A program made the translations under genes and the position numbers. DNA of 64,000 nt from Paenibacillus terrae (GTDB lineage: Bacteria; Bacillota; Bacilli; Paenibacillales; Paenibacillaceae): NCBI RefSeq assembly GCF_000943545.1, contig NZ_JTHP01000003.1, positions 1-64,000 of the forward strand, given 5' to 3'. Shown in pieces: positions 15,980 to 26,370 of the stretch (position 1 is its first letter; each line of letters starts with the position of its first letter). A model generated the notes under the pieces. It was given only the letters and a program-made list of their open reading frames with translations, was not told the origin of the DNA and did no database searches.

Positions 15980-17806
15980 TTAAATCGCAGCAATTTCCTT
16001 GCCAATCGGCATGGTGTAGTAGAGCGGTTTTTGCTGTTCGTTTTGCTGGTAGACTACGAGTAGCAACGTTCGGCCTTCAGCGGTCAAAGGGCTGCCGCCA
16101 CTCAGGATATGATCCAGCCGGAACGGCAGAACATCCAGCACAGCGTGCTTTTGCAGTTCCTTTTCACCCAGCTTCAAGGAAGCGAAAGACGGGATAATCT
16201 CGCGGTATGGCTGCGACTGATCTGCCACAAAGTCTGCAACCACAGGTGACAACAGCGCATCCGGGTGCTGGAGAGCCATTTTCATATAGCTGGACCAATC
16301 GTCCTTCTCCAAGGCGTGTTCCCACCAGATTTTACGCGGCTTGTATTTATGGTTCAGGAAATAGTCGAGCTTCATCAGCCCAAGCACCATATCCATTCGC
16401 TTCGTTCCGCGTGATTCAAGAAAGGACTGGAGACGCGTGAACAGGTCTTCGAGCTGGTGGCCGATTTTTTGCCAGCCTTGTCCCTCCCAATAGTCTCCGA
16501 ACTCCTGAAAGAAATCAAAGGCGGACGCAAATTCGCGCTCGATCAGATAGTTCACTGTATGATCCATACGATGAGAGTTCCAGTATTTCTCCAGCACATC
16601 TTCCAAACGTTTGAGCCGAACGATATCGGCAAAGGAAAGGACGTCATTGCTCAGCATTTCATAAGGTGCAACGTCCATGTACGTGTAGTTGTACTTATCT
16701 GCGTCGATGCGCAGTCCAGTACCACGCAGCATTTTGAGGAAGCCGAGCTGAAGCTCTTCCGGGCCGAGCGCAAAAACGTCATTAAACGTTTTACGGAACG
16801 TGTTGTAATCCTCCAAAGGCAGGCCGGCGATTAAATCGAGATGCTGGTCGATTTTCCCGCTTTGCTTGACCTTCGTAACGGTACGGGAAAGCTTGGCAAA
16901 GTTCTGGCGACGCTTGACCAGCTCATTGGTCGGATCGTTCGTCGACTGGACGCCGATTTCAAAGCGGAATACGCCCGGCGGCGCGTTTTCTGCCAAATAA
17001 TCCAACACCTCGGGACGCATAATATCTGCTGTAATCTCAAACTGGAAAACACATCCACGATGGTTTTCAATGAGAAACTTGAACATTTCCAGCGCATAAT
17101 CGCGTTTAATGTTAAAGGTCCGATCCACGAACTTGATCAGGTTGGCTCCGTTGTCGATCAGATACAGAATATCCGACTTCGTGCGCTCAATATCGTAATA
17201 ACGTACCCCTACCTCAATACTGGACAGACAAAACTGGCAACTGAACGGGCAACCCCGACTGGTTTCAAAATAAACAACCCGTTTGCCTAATTCCGGTATA
17301 TCCTCTGCAAAGCGGTACGGTGACGGCAGCTCGTTCAAGTCCGCCTTTGGACGGCCCGGCATCTGAATGACCTCTTCTCCCTTACGGTAGGACAGTCCAT
17401 AGACAAAATGGTACTTTTGCGTACCCTCAATCTCCTGAAGCAGTTGATGAAAGGTTTCCTCCCCCTCACCGACAACGATAAAATCCACATTCGGCAGGCG
17501 TTTCATCCAATGATCGGTATCGTAAGAGACTTCCGGGCCACCGAGAATGATTTTGACCTCCGGCATAATCTTTTTCAATACATCAATGACTTTAATCGTC
17601 TCTTCAATGTTCCAGATATAACAGGAAAATCCAATGACATCCGCTCCCCGCTGAAACAGGTCGGATACGATGTTCATCACAGGGTCCTTGATCGTATACT
17701 CCGCCAGTTCGATGTCAAAGTCCTTTTCACTGTAGGCTTTGAGACACCGGATCGCCAGCGAGGTATGAATATATTTTGCGTTTAACGTTGATAAAATGAC
17801 TTTCAT
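15980..17806 (-). CDS. B12-binding/radical SAM protein (DUF4080 type)
   Basis: Residues 1-125 form a cobalamin-binding-like Rossmann domain (ADVIGFSCYIWNIEETIKVI, GGPEVSYD). The radical SAM motif follows, with C186, C190 and C193 in RGCPFSCQFCLSS, then a TIM-barrel region and a ~200-residue C-terminal domain of the DUF4080 type. Family members use a 4Fe-4S cluster and SAM to start radical chemistry, often methylation. The substrate here is unknown. AAGG precedes the ATG by nine bases. It lies just downstream of recQ and may share its transcript (50-base gap). Confidence 0.8.
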   Translation of the reverse strand: MKVILSTLNAKYIHTSLAIRCLKAYSEKDFDIELAEYTIKDPVMNIVSDLFQRGADVIGFSCYIWNIEETIKVIDVLKKIMPEVKIILGGPEVSYDTDHWMKRLPNVDFIVVGEGEETFHQLLQEIEGTQKYHFVYGLSYRKGEEVIQMPGRPKADLNELPSPYRFAEDIPELGKRVVYFETSRGCPFSCQFCLSSIEVGVRYYDIERTKSDILYLIDNGANLIKFVDRTFNIKRDYALEMFKFLIENHRGCVFQFEITADIMRPEVLDYLAENAPPGVFRFEIGVQSTNDPTNELVKRRQNFAKLSRTVTKVKQSGKIDQHLDLIAGLPLEDYNTFRKTFNDVFALGPEELQLGFLKMLRGTGLRIDADKYNYTYMDVAPYEMLSNDVLSFADIVRLKRLEDVLEKYWNSHRMDHTVNYLIEREFASAFDFFQEFGDYWEGQGWQKIGHQLEDLFTRLQSFLESRGTKRMDMVLGLMKLDYFLNHKYKPRKIWWEHALEKDDWSSYMKMALQHPDALLSPVVADFVADQSQPYREIIPSFASLKLGEKELQKHAVLDVLPFRLDHILSGGSPLTAEGRTLLLVVYQQNEQQKPLYYTMPIGKEIAAI

Positions 17807-17856
17807 AGGTCACAACCTTTTATAGTTTGCATGACGCCTCATATCTTTTAGTATAG

Positions 17857-19755
17857 CTATTCAAAATCCTCGTACACATCATCCGCATAAATCTCATCTT
17901 CGTTCACTGTTCCTCCGGCATTCCCCTGATTTTGAAAAAAATCAAGGAACAGCTTGCCGTACTTGCGGAACTTCACTTCGCCGACACCCTTGATCAGCAG
18001 CATGTCCGCCTCAGATTGCGGGTTCGCTACACTCATCTCGCGCAGCGTAGCATCGTTAAAAATGATATAGGACGGCACATGCTCCTGCGCGGCCAAATCG
18101 CGGCGAATCAGGCGCAGTTGCTCGAACACCGTTTCGTTGACTGCCGCTGGGTACGCATCGCGTCCCTGTCGTCCACGTGAGCCTGTCCCACCTGCAAAAG
18201 CTGTGGCATGTCGCACCACACGCTGCATGACTTCGCGCTGACCTTTCAGCACTTCAGCCGCAGGCTGCTGCAAACGGACAACCGGATATTGTCCCTCAGA
18301 CAGCAGCAGATAACCTTCCGATACAAGGACGTTAATAATTTCAGAAATTTCTTTTTCCGTCCGATTGCCCATTACACCATAGGTTGGCAGGCTGTCAAAG
18401 CCATACTGTAGCACTTTTTTGTTACGCGAGCCTTTCAATACCGAGGCTACCATCGAAACACCAAAACGTTCCCGCATGCGATGAATACATGAAAAAATTT
18501 TTTGCGCATCAATGGTCATGTCTACCAGTTCCCGTTCATCTGTACATGAGCTGCATGTGCCGCAAGCCTCATGCTCCTCTGCCTCACCAAAATACTCAAG
18601 CTGCGCTGTACGCAAGCAGCGAGTCGTGTAACAATAATCAACCATCTGCTGAAGCTTGCGGTAGTCGTTGCGCTTGCGGTCCTCATCCTGCGGATTTTGC
18701 TCGATCAGGAATTTCTGGGTCACAATATCCTGCGGTCCGAACAGCAAAATACATTGACTCGGATCGCCGTCACGTCCTGCGCGTCCCGCCTCTTGTACGT
18801 AAGCCTCCATATTTTTAGGCATATTGTAGTGAATGACGTAGCGCACGTTCGATTTGTCGATCCCCATGCCGAAGGCGTTGGTCGCTACAATGACACGAAT
18901 ATCGTCGTACAGGAACCCCTCCTGGCTGTCTGCCCGTTCCTGATCGGTCATCCCGGCATGATAACGCCCAGCCGCCATTCCCGCATCCCGCAGCCGTTGG
19001 TACAGGTCGTCCACGTCCTTGCGTGTCGCTGCATAAATAATGCCCGATTCGCCGTCATGCTCACGCGCATAATTCAGCAGAAAGCTGCGCTTGTCCTCCC
19101 CACGCAGCACACTGAACGCCAAATTTGGCCGTCCCAGTCCCGTGACGAATGTCTCCGGCTCACGCAGGCGAAGCAGCCGCACGATGTCGTCCATGACCTG
19201 CGGTGTCGCCGTTGCCGTGAATGCCGCTACAATCGGGCGCTCGTATAGCCCGTCCACAAAAGGAGCCACCGCCAAATAACTGGTGCGAAAGTCATGTCCC
19301 CACTGGGATACACAGTGCGCCTCGTCGACCGCAACGCAGGAAATCGGTAGCTGCGCCATCTCATCGCGGAACCAGTCCAGCTCCAGCCGCTCTGGTGCAA
19401 CATATAGAAGCTTCAAATCTCCATTCCGTGCGGCACGTATGCGGTCGTTCACTTCTCGTCCACTCAGCGTACTATTGATATAGGCAGCCGCAATTCCCAT
19501 CGTGGTCAGCGCATCCACCTGATCCTTCATCAGTGAGATCAGCGGTGACACAACAATCGTCAGCCCATCATGCAGCAGTGCAGGAATCTGGTAGCATATG
19601 GATTTCCCGCCGCCTGTCGGCATAATGCCTAGCGTATCGTTGCCCTCCAGCATACTGGCGACAATTTTCTTTTGACCCTCCCGGAAATCGGGATAGCCAT
19701 AAAATTTTTGCAGTAAATCCTGCGCCCGTTCCAATGTTGGTGCTTGTACACTCAT
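17857..19755 (-). CDS. recQ: ATP-dependent DNA helicase RecQ
   Basis: A full-length RecQ of about 632 residues. It has Walker A TGGGKS near residue 50, a DEAH box in AVDEAHCVSQWGHDFR, helicase C-terminal motifs (ATNAFGMGIDKSNVR, YVQEAGRAGRDG), four cysteines of the RecQ zinc site (CYTTRCLR and CGTCSSC), a winged-helix region and an HRDC domain at the C-terminus (about 530-610). RecQ unwinds DNA 3' to 5' in recombination repair. The start at 19755 has GAGGAG ten bases upstream; the ATG at 19773 is a possible alternative. Confidence 0.92.
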   Translation of the reverse strand: MSVQAPTLERAQDLLQKFYGYPDFREGQKKIVASMLEGNDTLGIMPTGGGKSICYQIPALLHDGLTIVVSPLISLMKDQVDALTTMGIAAAYINSTLSGREVNDRIRAARNGDLKLLYVAPERLELDWFRDEMAQLPISCVAVDEAHCVSQWGHDFRTSYLAVAPFVDGLYERPIVAAFTATATPQVMDDIVRLLRLREPETFVTGLGRPNLAFSVLRGEDKRSFLLNYAREHDGESGIIYAATRKDVDDLYQRLRDAGMAAGRYHAGMTDQERADSQEGFLYDDIRVIVATNAFGMGIDKSNVRYVIHYNMPKNMEAYVQEAGRAGRDGDPSQCILLFGPQDIVTQKFLIEQNPQDEDRKRNDYRKLQQMVDYCYTTRCLRTAQLEYFGEAEEHEACGTCSSCTDERELVDMTIDAQKIFSCIHRMRERFGVSMVASVLKGSRNKKVLQYGFDSLPTYGVMGNRTEKEISEIINVLVSEGYLLLSEGQYPVVRLQQPAAEVLKGQREVMQRVVRHATAFAGGTGSRGRQGRDAYPAAVNETVFEQLRLIRRDLAAQEHVPSYIIFNDATLREMSVANPQSEADMLLIKGVGEVKFRKYGKLFLDFFQNQGNAGGTVNEDEIYADDVYEDFE

Positions 19756-20001
19756 AGTTTCAAAACTCCTCATATTTCTGGCGTCCCTCGACGCATATCG
19801 GCTTATCTTTCGTTACCTTTAGTTTACCGGGGTTCGGGGTAATGTTCAACCGCTGGAAGTCCATAGGCATGATGTATAATGAAATTCTTATCGAACCCTT
19901 CTACCATGGCGTTCGCTGTTTTCTCATGATATAGTGGACACGGTGCCGCAAGTTTGTCCATTACTATGATGAGACACGGTACCAAGAAGGAGAAAGAACC
20001 C

Positions 20002-21048
20002 ATGAACAATCGTAAACCCAATCGAAAAAATCATACAAAATCCACGCCAAACACAGGCAACTCCAAACGCAGCCATAAACCCGCCGGAAAATCCGGCTCA
20101 CATAGACCCGAAGCACGGGGCAAAACGGGGGTTTTTGATAAAACTGCTGCCCGAGAGCACGGTAAACCGGAAAAAAGCGTTGCAAAAACATACATCGTGC
20201 AGGAGCCTGCCGAGCTGTTGAATTTTTTGGTAGAGCATGTGTCTGGCATGGGCCGCAATTCCATTAAATCAGCGCTGGCCCGTGGACAGGTGTCCGTGAA
20301 CGGCATTTCTCGTACCGTGTTCAATTTTCCGCTGGAGCAAGGTCAGACAGTGGCCCTCTCCAAGGAAAAGATCACTCCCGTGGTGCCGCTGACCGGGCTG
20401 CGTATTTTGCATGAGGATGAGGCCATTATTGTCATTCACAAGGATGCCGGGCTGCTATCCGTCGCCTCTGCGCAGGAACAGGAAGTAACGGCATACCGTC
20501 AGCTTACGGCACATGTGCGACGTGAACATCCATACAATCGTATTTTTGTGCTGCATCGTCTGGATCGTGATACATCTGGAGTCATGATGTTTGCGAAAAG
20601 CGAAGCCATACAGCAGGAAATGCAACAAGCGTGGAAGGAAGTCGTGTATGAACGAACGTACATCGCTCTCGTAGAAGGACAGGTTAAAAAGGCTGCGGGC
20701 ACTATCACCTCATGGCTAAAGGAAAGCAAGACGCTGAAAATGTATTCCAGCCCATATCCGAATGACGGACAGCACGCGGTTACTCATTACAAGCTGCTTC
20801 AGGCCAATCGGCATTTTTCTTTGCTGGAAGTACGTTTGGAAACCGGACGCAAGAATCAGATTCGCGTTCATATGGAGGATATCGGCCATCCGATTGTGGG
20901 AGATAAAAAATACGGCTCCAAAGCCAAATCTATCGGTCGCCTCGGCCTGCATGCGCGCGTACTGTCGTTTATTCATCCCGTCACTGGAGTATTGCTGCGG
21001 TTTGAATCCGACATTCCTAAAACCTTTTTAAATCCGTTTCGAGAGTAG
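20002..21048 (+). CDS. RluA family pseudouridine synthase
   Basis: After a basic, disordered N-terminus (about 55 residues rich in Lys, Arg, Asn), an S4 RNA-binding domain (GMGRNSIKSALARGQVSVNG) leads into the RluA catalytic domain, with the catalytic aspartate in FVLHRLDRDTSGVMMFAKS. Such enzymes convert uridine to pseudouridine in rRNA or tRNA; the target base cannot be named. AAGGAG lies nine bases before ATG 20002. The longer ORF from 19954 lacks a ribosome site. Confidence 0.88.
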   Translation: MNNRKPNRKNHTKSTPNTGNSKRSHKPAGKSGSHRPEARGKTGVFDKTAAREHGKPEKSVAKTYIVQEPAELLNFLVEHVSGMGRNSIKSALARGQVSVNGISRTVFNFPLEQGQTVALSKEKITPVVPLTGLRILHEDEAIIVIHKDAGLLSVASAQEQEVTAYRQLTAHVRREHPYNRIFVLHRLDRDTSGVMMFAKSEAIQQEMQQAWKEVVYERTYIALVEGQVKKAAGTITSWLKESKTLKMYSSPYPNDGQHAVTHYKLLQANRHFSLLEVRLETGRKNQIRVHMEDIGHPIVGDKKYGSKAKSIGRLGLHARVLSFIHPVTGVLLRFESDIPKTFLNPFRE

Positions 21049-21102
21049 CCTTACGTAAGACAAGCAGTAATAATTGGAGCGGAAAAAATATACGGGGAAA
21101 TC

Positions 21103-21132
21103 AGGGGGCTGTATGATACAGCTCCCTTTTTT
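21103..21132 (+). terminator. Rho-independent terminator of the pseudouridine synthase gene
   Basis: GGGGGCTGTA-TGA-TACAGCTCCC followed by six T residues. Confidence 0.85.
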
Positions 21133-21137
21133 ATTCA

Positions 21138-21986
21138 TTAAGCGGTATGCTTTCGGACACCATTAGCTGTTTTCATCAGCTCGTCCCAAATGGAGATCGG
21201 TGTATTGCAAATGGGACAATTCAGCCGACCGTTTAAATAGGGTAAATGGGCCAAAAGGTTGTTCTCTTCAATTTTTTGGGCATATTGATATAGCCATTGT
21301 AGATTAGAGCCTTTATGGTCCAATGAGCCGGGTTGGATCGAATAGGGAACCAGGTTGTTTGAGTTTACCGGATCTTTATCGTAAACCACCAGAACATCAC
21401 TTTGTTCAACAGGCCAAATATAGAGCGGAGTTCCGCAATGCGGACAATCCAGCGTATATTCATCACCAGTATCAAAGCTTTGCAGCATAAAAGCTACACA
21501 TCGATAACCCTGAAAGGCAGCCCCCGCAGCCAAAACATAACGCTTGCCAACATCTCCTTCGTGGTCCTTAGCATACAGCACCATTTCCTCGGTCAATCCT
21601 GTAAGCCGGACAATGGCCTGCTGGTATTGTTCATATATATATTCAGCCAGATCTGCATCCAATTCTACCTGATCCCTTGCAAATTCCAACGGAACTTTTG
21701 TATGTAATGGATTAACATTCTTGGCTTCAAATATTCCGCAAATATTATAAATATCTGCTCGAATACTTATATCAGAACTGCTTAACGCAATATCTACGAG
21801 GTATGGTACAGCCGCAAAGGTACATGTATATAACGTATTTTGGTGATATAGTTCCTCCCAATACAAGGTGTCAGCTATTTCGCCGTCATATCCGGCTTGG
21901 AGCTGCTTCAACATTTCCGGGACGTATTGAGAGGAACCATAGGGGCCTTGGAGCAAAGCCCAGGCCGGATCGGACAAAGCCAGCAT
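21138..21986 (-). CDS. Hypothetical protein with zinc-knuckle pairs
   Basis: A 282-residue soluble protein starting MLALSDPAWALLQGPYGSSQ. The C-terminal third contains two CxxC knuckles in similar settings (CPHCGTPLYIWP and CPICNTPISIW), likely one structural zinc site. The first ~180 residues are helical, with leucine-rich stretches (TFAAVPYLVDIALSS) compatible with HEAT-like repeats. I do not recognise the family. AAAGGAG precedes the ATG. Confidence 0.6.
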   Translation of the reverse strand: MLALSDPAWALLQGPYGSSQYVPEMLKQLQAGYDGEIADTLYWEELYHQNTLYTCTFAAVPYLVDIALSSSDISIRADIYNICGIFEAKNVNPLHTKVPLEFARDQVELDADLAEYIYEQYQQAIVRLTGLTEEMVLYAKDHEGDVGKRYVLAAGAAFQGYRCVAFMLQSFDTGDEYTLDCPHCGTPLYIWPVEQSDVLVVYDKDPVNSNNLVPYSIQPGSLDHKGSNLQWLYQYAQKIEENNLLAHLPYLNGRLNCPICNTPISIWDELMKTANGVRKHTA

Positions 21987-22180
21987 CTTGAAACTCCTTT
22001 CACCGTTTTACTTTCAGTGTAACATGGCATGGTATTGTGAAATCCTTTTTGCTATCAAATTCATTTTAACTTCATAATTCTCAGCTTCTTACGTTTATTT
22101 TATTATACGCTTATTATTAGCTGAAGTTTCTTTTCTCATTTTACGCAATGCCCAAAGTCACTTTCCTTGCAAGTCTATAA

Positions 22181-22510
22181 TCATATTCGGTTAAGCTTGC
22201 GGTATTTTGAAGGTGACATGTGCTTTCTAGCTGAAAAAACCCGACTAAAATAAAATCTGTTCAGATATCCGCATTTTCCCGCAATATCATCAAGCGTATA
22301 TTTTGTCTCCAGCAATAAAGTCTGGGCCTTCTCAAGACGCAGTGTGGTCACATACCGGATGGGTGTTAAGCCCACCGCCGTCTGAAAACGCCTCGTGAAT
22401 TGCACGGGACTTAACCCCAAACATGGGCGTTCACCGCCTTCATTTTCCATGTCCTGCTGACTGTGCGCCAAATGTCCACAAAGCGTTCTATTCATCATCT
22501 GCTTTGTCAT
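22181..22510 (-). CDS. Short AraC-type DNA-binding protein, possibly truncated
   Basis: The last ~85 residues are an AraC/XylS two-HTH domain (LGLSPVQFTRRFQTAVGLTP, then DDIAGKCGYLNRFYFSRVF). AraC regulators are usually 270-300 residues with a sensing domain; only 109 residues remain here and the N-terminus is not a known sensor. Either it is a stand-alone DNA-binding regulator or the 3' end of a decayed gene. An AGGATTTATA before ATG allows translation. Confidence 0.55.
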   Translation of the reverse strand: MTKQMMNRTLCGHLAHSQQDMENEGGERPCLGLSPVQFTRRFQTAVGLTPIRYVTTLRLEKAQTLLLETKYTLDDIAGKCGYLNRFYFSRVFSARKHMSPSKYRKLNRI

Positions 22511-22735
22511 TATAAATCCTGTTACTAAAGATTAGCTAAACGTGAAATAAAGTATATACGTATGATGTTTCCGTGCATATCAAAACAAAGCTCGCTCAGG
22601 TAACAGCGTCCAGCAGCCTTAAAGCCTTGCGTATGATGACGTTAACGAGGATTTAATCAATCTCCATCATCATCGGACCCCCTTTTGAAGTCATGTCCGA
22701 ATTGGTACGTCATTATCGAATTGAGGTGTTTACAG

Positions 22736-22942
22736 ATGGAACGTGGAGGACTCTCCATACAGAACAGAATAACCGAAAGCGCAAAAAGAATTCATGAAAT
22801 CAGGAACTCCGTTGTTACGGATCGGCTTCGTTTGGTCGTCGAGGCCACACACGGCAGTCCACGGGCTGAAACCGTAGAAATTCGTCTATATGAACAGAAC
22901 ATAAGCGTACGTGAACGTTCATTCCAGGTTATGGGTACATAA
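22736..22942 (+). CDS. Small hypothetical protein (68 aa)
   Basis: A 68-residue ORF starting MERGGLSIQNRITESAKRIH after a GAGGTG ribosome site, with an amphipathic helical first half and a beta-like second half (RAETVEIRLYEQNISVRERS). Coding-like composition and spacing, but no family recognised. It lies 94 bases before speD in the same direction. Confidence 0.5.
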   Translation: MERGGLSIQNRITESAKRIHEIRNSVVTDRLRLVVEATHGSPRAETVEIRLYEQNISVRERSFQVMGT

Positions 22943-23036
22943 TCCTAGCTACAGGATGGAGTATATGAATGGGTATATGAAAAGAAGTGATGGGAACATT
23001 ATGTATGAATACTGCAACTATAAGGGGAAATAGCCC

Positions 23037-23843
23037 ATGACCATGACACCGGAACAGCGGATTACCCTGCACGGGTTTAACAATCTGACCAAATCGCTGA
23101 GCTTTAACATGTACGATATTTGTTACACTAAAACAAGGGAAGAACGCGAAGCCTATATCGAATATATTGACGAACAATACAATGCGGATCGGCTGACTGC
23201 CATTTTAAAAAATGTGTCCGATATCATCGAGGCTCATGTGCTCAACGTAGCCCAGCAGGACTATGTTCCTCAAGGAGCCAGTGTGACCATGCTTATATCG
23301 GAAGGTCCTATCATGGAGGTGCCTACAGAATCCTACGCCGAATCACCCGGCCCTCTGCCCGATTCTGTCGTTATACAGTTGGATAAAAGCCATATCACTG
23401 TCCATACCTACCCGGAATATCATCCCGACGAGGGAATCAGCACGTTCCGAGCCGATATTGACGTCTCTACCTGTGGAGAAATCTCCCCGCTCAAGGCACT
23501 CCACTATTTGATTCATTCCTTCGACACAGATATTATGACGATTGATTATCGGGTACGCGGCTTTACACGTGATACGAATGGGCACAAGCTGTTCATCGAC
23601 CATGACATCGCCTCCATTCAAAATTATATTCCCGACGAAGTGCGTAACCAGTATGACATGATAGACGTGAACGTGTATCAGGAAAACATTTTCCACACTA
23701 AATGCAAGCTGAAACAATTCGATCTGGACAATTATCTATTCGGCTATACGAAGAAAAGTCTGAGCGGGAACGAGCAGCAGAACATAACCGCCCGTCTTAA
23801 AACAGAAATGGATGAAATTTATTATGGCAAAAATATGACGTAG
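23037..23843 (+). CDS. speD: S-adenosylmethionine decarboxylase proenzyme
   Basis: The 268-residue protein matches the E. coli-type SpeD (about 264 residues). The self-cleavage site is in [14 protein letters not shown], where Ser118 after Lys117 would become the catalytic pyruvoyl group. It makes decarboxylated SAM for spermidine synthesis. It is not the shorter SpeH-like form usual in Bacillus subtilis, a difference seen in Paenibacillus and relatives. AGGGG lies before the ATG. It is followed by its own terminator; no spermidine synthase gene is nearby. Confidence 0.93.
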   Translation: MTMTPEQRITLHGFNNLTKSLSFNMYDICYTKTREEREAYIEYIDEQYNADRLTAILKNVSDIIEAHVLNVAQQDYVPQGASVTMLISEGPIMEVPTESYAESPGPLPDSVVIQLDKSHITVHTYPEYHPDEGISTFRADIDVSTCGEISPLKALHYLIHSFDTDIMTIDYRVRGFTRDTNGHKLFIDHDIASIQNYIPDEVRNQYDMIDVNVYQENIFHTKCKLKQFDLDNYLFGYTKKSLSGNEQQNITARLKTEMDEIYYGKNMT

Positions 23844-23883
23844 CGGGATGGGACAGCAGGATGGACTATATGTTATCCATTAG

Positions 23884-23936
23884 AAAAGGACAATAGCTTT
23901 GGAGCTGAAACAGAGCCGGGCTTTTGTCCTTTTTTG
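23884..23936 (+). terminator. Rho-independent terminator of speD
   Basis: AAAAGGACAA and TTTGTCCTTTT flank a longer loop that can itself fold (GGAGCTG/AGAGCC), and end in a T-run about 40 bases past the speD stop. Confidence 0.7.
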
Positions 23937-24114
23937 ATGCAAAATGAGAGATTTGATTCAGCTTTATCTGTACAAGTGGGAGATTGTTCACTATGATAGG
24001 GAAAGAATCCACTAATTTGAAATATTAAATTACACCTCTTAGGCACGCTTTCGATTGTAAGCGCAATCAATTGATCCTACTAATTTTGTTATGGAACACA
24101 AAGGAGGAATTTGC

Positions 24115-25533
24115 ATGCAAGGCGGTATTGGCGGTAAAAATATCATTTTACGACTGGAAATTTCCACTGAGCACATCCAATTTGGTCAATTGATTACGCT
24201 GGTCAACGAACATGGCGGGGATGTTATTGCGATTGACGTCATTCGCACCTCTGAAAAGGTCACCGTGCGGGATATTACGGTTACCATTGCCGACCCGGCC
24301 GAAATCGACCGAATGATTGCCCGAATTAAAAAAGCGCAAGGCGTGAAGGTACTGTCCATCTCTGACCGGACCTTTCTGCTGCATCTCGGGGGTAAAATTG
24401 AAATGCAGCCCAAGGTTCCGATTCAGAATCGCGACGACTTGTCCCGGGTGTACACTCCAGATGTAGCACGCGTGTGCATGGCGATTCATGAGGAGCCGGA
24501 CAAAGCCTTCCGTTTGACGATCAAACGGAACACCGTTGCTGTCGTCTCGGACGGAAGCGCTGTCCTCGGCTTGGGCAATATCGGCCCCTACGCGGCTATG
24601 CCGGTCATGGAAGGCAAAGCTATGCTGTTCAAGCAGCTTGGGTCCGTCGATGCTTTCCCGATTTGTCTGGACACACAGGACACTGAGGAAATCATTAAGG
24701 CGATCAAGCAAATCGCTCCAGCTTTCGGCGGTATTAATTTGGAGGATATTTCATCGCCCCGCTGCTTTGAGATTGAGCAGCGGCTGCGTCAGGAGCTGGA
24801 CATTCCTGTTTTTCATGATGATCAGCACGGTACCGCTGTTGTCTTGTACGCAGGGCTGATCAATGCACTGAAGGTCGTCGGCAAAGCGCTGTCTGATGTG
24901 AAAATCGTCGTCTGCGGTATCGGAGCTGCGGGTGTAGCCTGCACTAAAATTTTGCTGTCTGCGGGTGCAGTTAACATCATTGGTGTAGATCGCCACGGGG
25001 CCATTACAGCCGATGAAACGTACGATCATCCGGTGTGGAACTGGTATGCACAGCATACCAATCCCGAGCGGCTGTCAGGCACGCTGTCCGAGGTTCTGAA
25101 AGGCGCTGACGTGTTTATCGGTCTATCGGCTGGCGGGCTGCTTCAACGGGAAGACGTAAAACGCATGAACGAGGCTCCGGTGGTGTTCACCATGGCTAAC
25201 CCGGTTCCCGAAATTGCCCCCGAGGATATCGAAGACATTGCAGGCGTCATTGCCACCGGACGTTCAGACTATCCTAACCAGATCAACAACGTGCTTTGCT
25301 TTCCCGGCATATTCCGCGCGGCGCTCGACTGTCGCGCCCGTGAAATTAACGAAGAGATGAAGCTTGCGGCAGCAGAAGCCATTGCGAGTACGATCCGCCC
25401 CGAAGAATTAAATAAGCTGTATATCATCCCCGGCGTATTTAACGAGAATGCCGTTCAGCGGGTGCGTGAGAAGGTCATTCGGGCTGCGATTGAGAGTGGA
25501 ACCGCCAGAAGAGTACCTCGCGATTTCAGGTAA
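24115..25533 (+). CDS. NAD(P)-dependent malic enzyme with N-terminal ACT-like domain
   Basis: Residues 1-85 resemble an ACT regulatory domain (IILRLEISTEHIQFGQLITL and a second half with VTVRDITVTIAD). The malic enzyme core follows: RVYTPDVARVCMAI, GNIGPYAAMPVMEGKAMLFK (active-site Lys), HDDQHGTAVVLYAGLINALK, and the NAD loop CGIGAAGVACTKI. It decarboxylates malate to pyruvate, and the ACT domain suggests allosteric control. It is longer (about 472 residues) than the YtsJ-type enzyme of B. subtilis. AAAGGAGG lies seven bases before ATG 24115. Confidence 0.88.
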   Translation: MQGGIGGKNIILRLEISTEHIQFGQLITLVNEHGGDVIAIDVIRTSEKVTVRDITVTIADPAEIDRMIARIKKAQGVKVLSISDRTFLLHLGGKIEMQPKVPIQNRDDLSRVYTPDVARVCMAIHEEPDKAFRLTIKRNTVAVVSDGSAVLGLGNIGPYAAMPVMEGKAMLFKQLGSVDAFPICLDTQDTEEIIKAIKQIAPAFGGINLEDISSPRCFEIEQRLRQELDIPVFHDDQHGTAVVLYAGLINALKVVGKALSDVKIVVCGIGAAGVACTKILLSAGAVNIIGVDRHGAITADETYDHPVWNWYAQHTNPERLSGTLSEVLKGADVFIGLSAGGLLQREDVKRMNEAPVVFTMANPVPEIAPEDIEDIAGVIATGRSDYPNQINNVLCFPGIFRAALDCRAREINEEMKLAAAEAIASTIRPEELNKLYIIPGVFNENAVQRVREKVIRAAIESGTARRVPRDFR

Positions 25534-25580
25534 AAGAGAATCTGCCTATTCCGTAAGACATGTCTGGTAACGTGCCAAAA

Positions 25581-25622
25581 AGGATTGCTCCCCTATCTAA
25601 TACGGGTGCAATCCTTTTTTTT
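25581..25622 (+). terminator. Rho-independent terminator of the malic enzyme gene
   Basis: GGATTGCTCCC and GGGTGCAATCC form a stem with one mismatch, followed by eight T residues, about 50 bases past the malic enzyme stop. Confidence 0.8.
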
Positions 25623-25647
25623 ATAAGAAGATGAAGATTTTCTGCGG

Positions 25648-26328
25648 CTATGACTTCCATTTGGAAAATAACTGGCTGGCGCGTTGGGCGAACTCCTCCA
25701 GATTAAAGCTGGAGTTGTCCAGCTTGTAGTACCATTTTTTAATCGTCTCCAGAATCCATGACGGAACTTTAACCTCCGAGATACTTGAGTAAAACGTATG
25801 ATACGCCCACACCAGATGCTCCCAGCGCTTGTCATCGCCCTCCTTCACATATTCGGATACGTCCAATACCTTGGCGCGTCCATCTTGCATCAGTACATTT
25901 TTGAGATGAATATCACGGGGATTCAGCCCCTTGGATCGGACAAACTCCCTCGCCTCTTCCACGTCCAGAATGACTTGCTCCGGCACCGGAATGCCTTGCA
26001 GCAGACAATCCAGCAGCGTAATACCTGATTCATAGCTTATGACAATATACTTGTCACCTTTCCCGTAATAATGAGGAAAAAAATCGGATCCCCGCAAACG
26101 CTCGTATACATCGGCCTCCGCATCCTTCTTCTCGATCGCCATGTCTGAGTACACCTTGAACGCGTAGCCGGGCAACGTATCGAGCGTAAATACGGCCGCA
26201 TCCGTCCCGATGCCAATACAACGGACGTCTTGGGAGACTGTTTTAATCGTAACCGGATCATTATCCTCCGTACTGTAAACAGTCACTTGACTTATAATTT
26301 CGTCTGCCTGCCTCCATTGTTCAACCAT
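25648..26328 (-). CDS. Protein-kinase-like protein, YrzF-like
   Basis: A small (226-residue) kinase-fold protein. A glycine-poor loop (CIGIGTDAAVFTLD) precedes an invariant-Lys-like YAFKVY, followed by LNPRDIHLKNVLMQDGRAKV, the catalytic loop with Asp and Asn, and then DVS in place of DFG. This layout resembles Bacillus YrzF and other short serine/threonine-like kinases. A specific target is unknown. AAGGAAGGG precedes the ATG. It is convergent with the malic enzyme gene. Confidence 0.7.
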   Translation of the reverse strand: MVEQWRQADEIISQVTVYSTEDNDPVTIKTVSQDVRCIGIGTDAAVFTLDTLPGYAFKVYSDMAIEKKDAEADVYERLRGSDFFPHYYGKGDKYIVISYESGITLLDCLLQGIPVPEQVILDVEEAREFVRSKGLNPRDIHLKNVLMQDGRAKVLDVSEYVKEGDDKRWEHLVWAYHTFYSSISEVKVPSWILETIKKWYYKLDNSSFNLEEFAQRASQLFSKWKS

Positions 26329-26370
26329 GTGCGATCCCTTCCTTCTCTGTTCTAAACCATTGGAATGAAG

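Noticed and set aside
17408..17785. 125-codon ORF opposite the radical SAM gene
   Set aside because: Antisense shadow of a well-supported gene.
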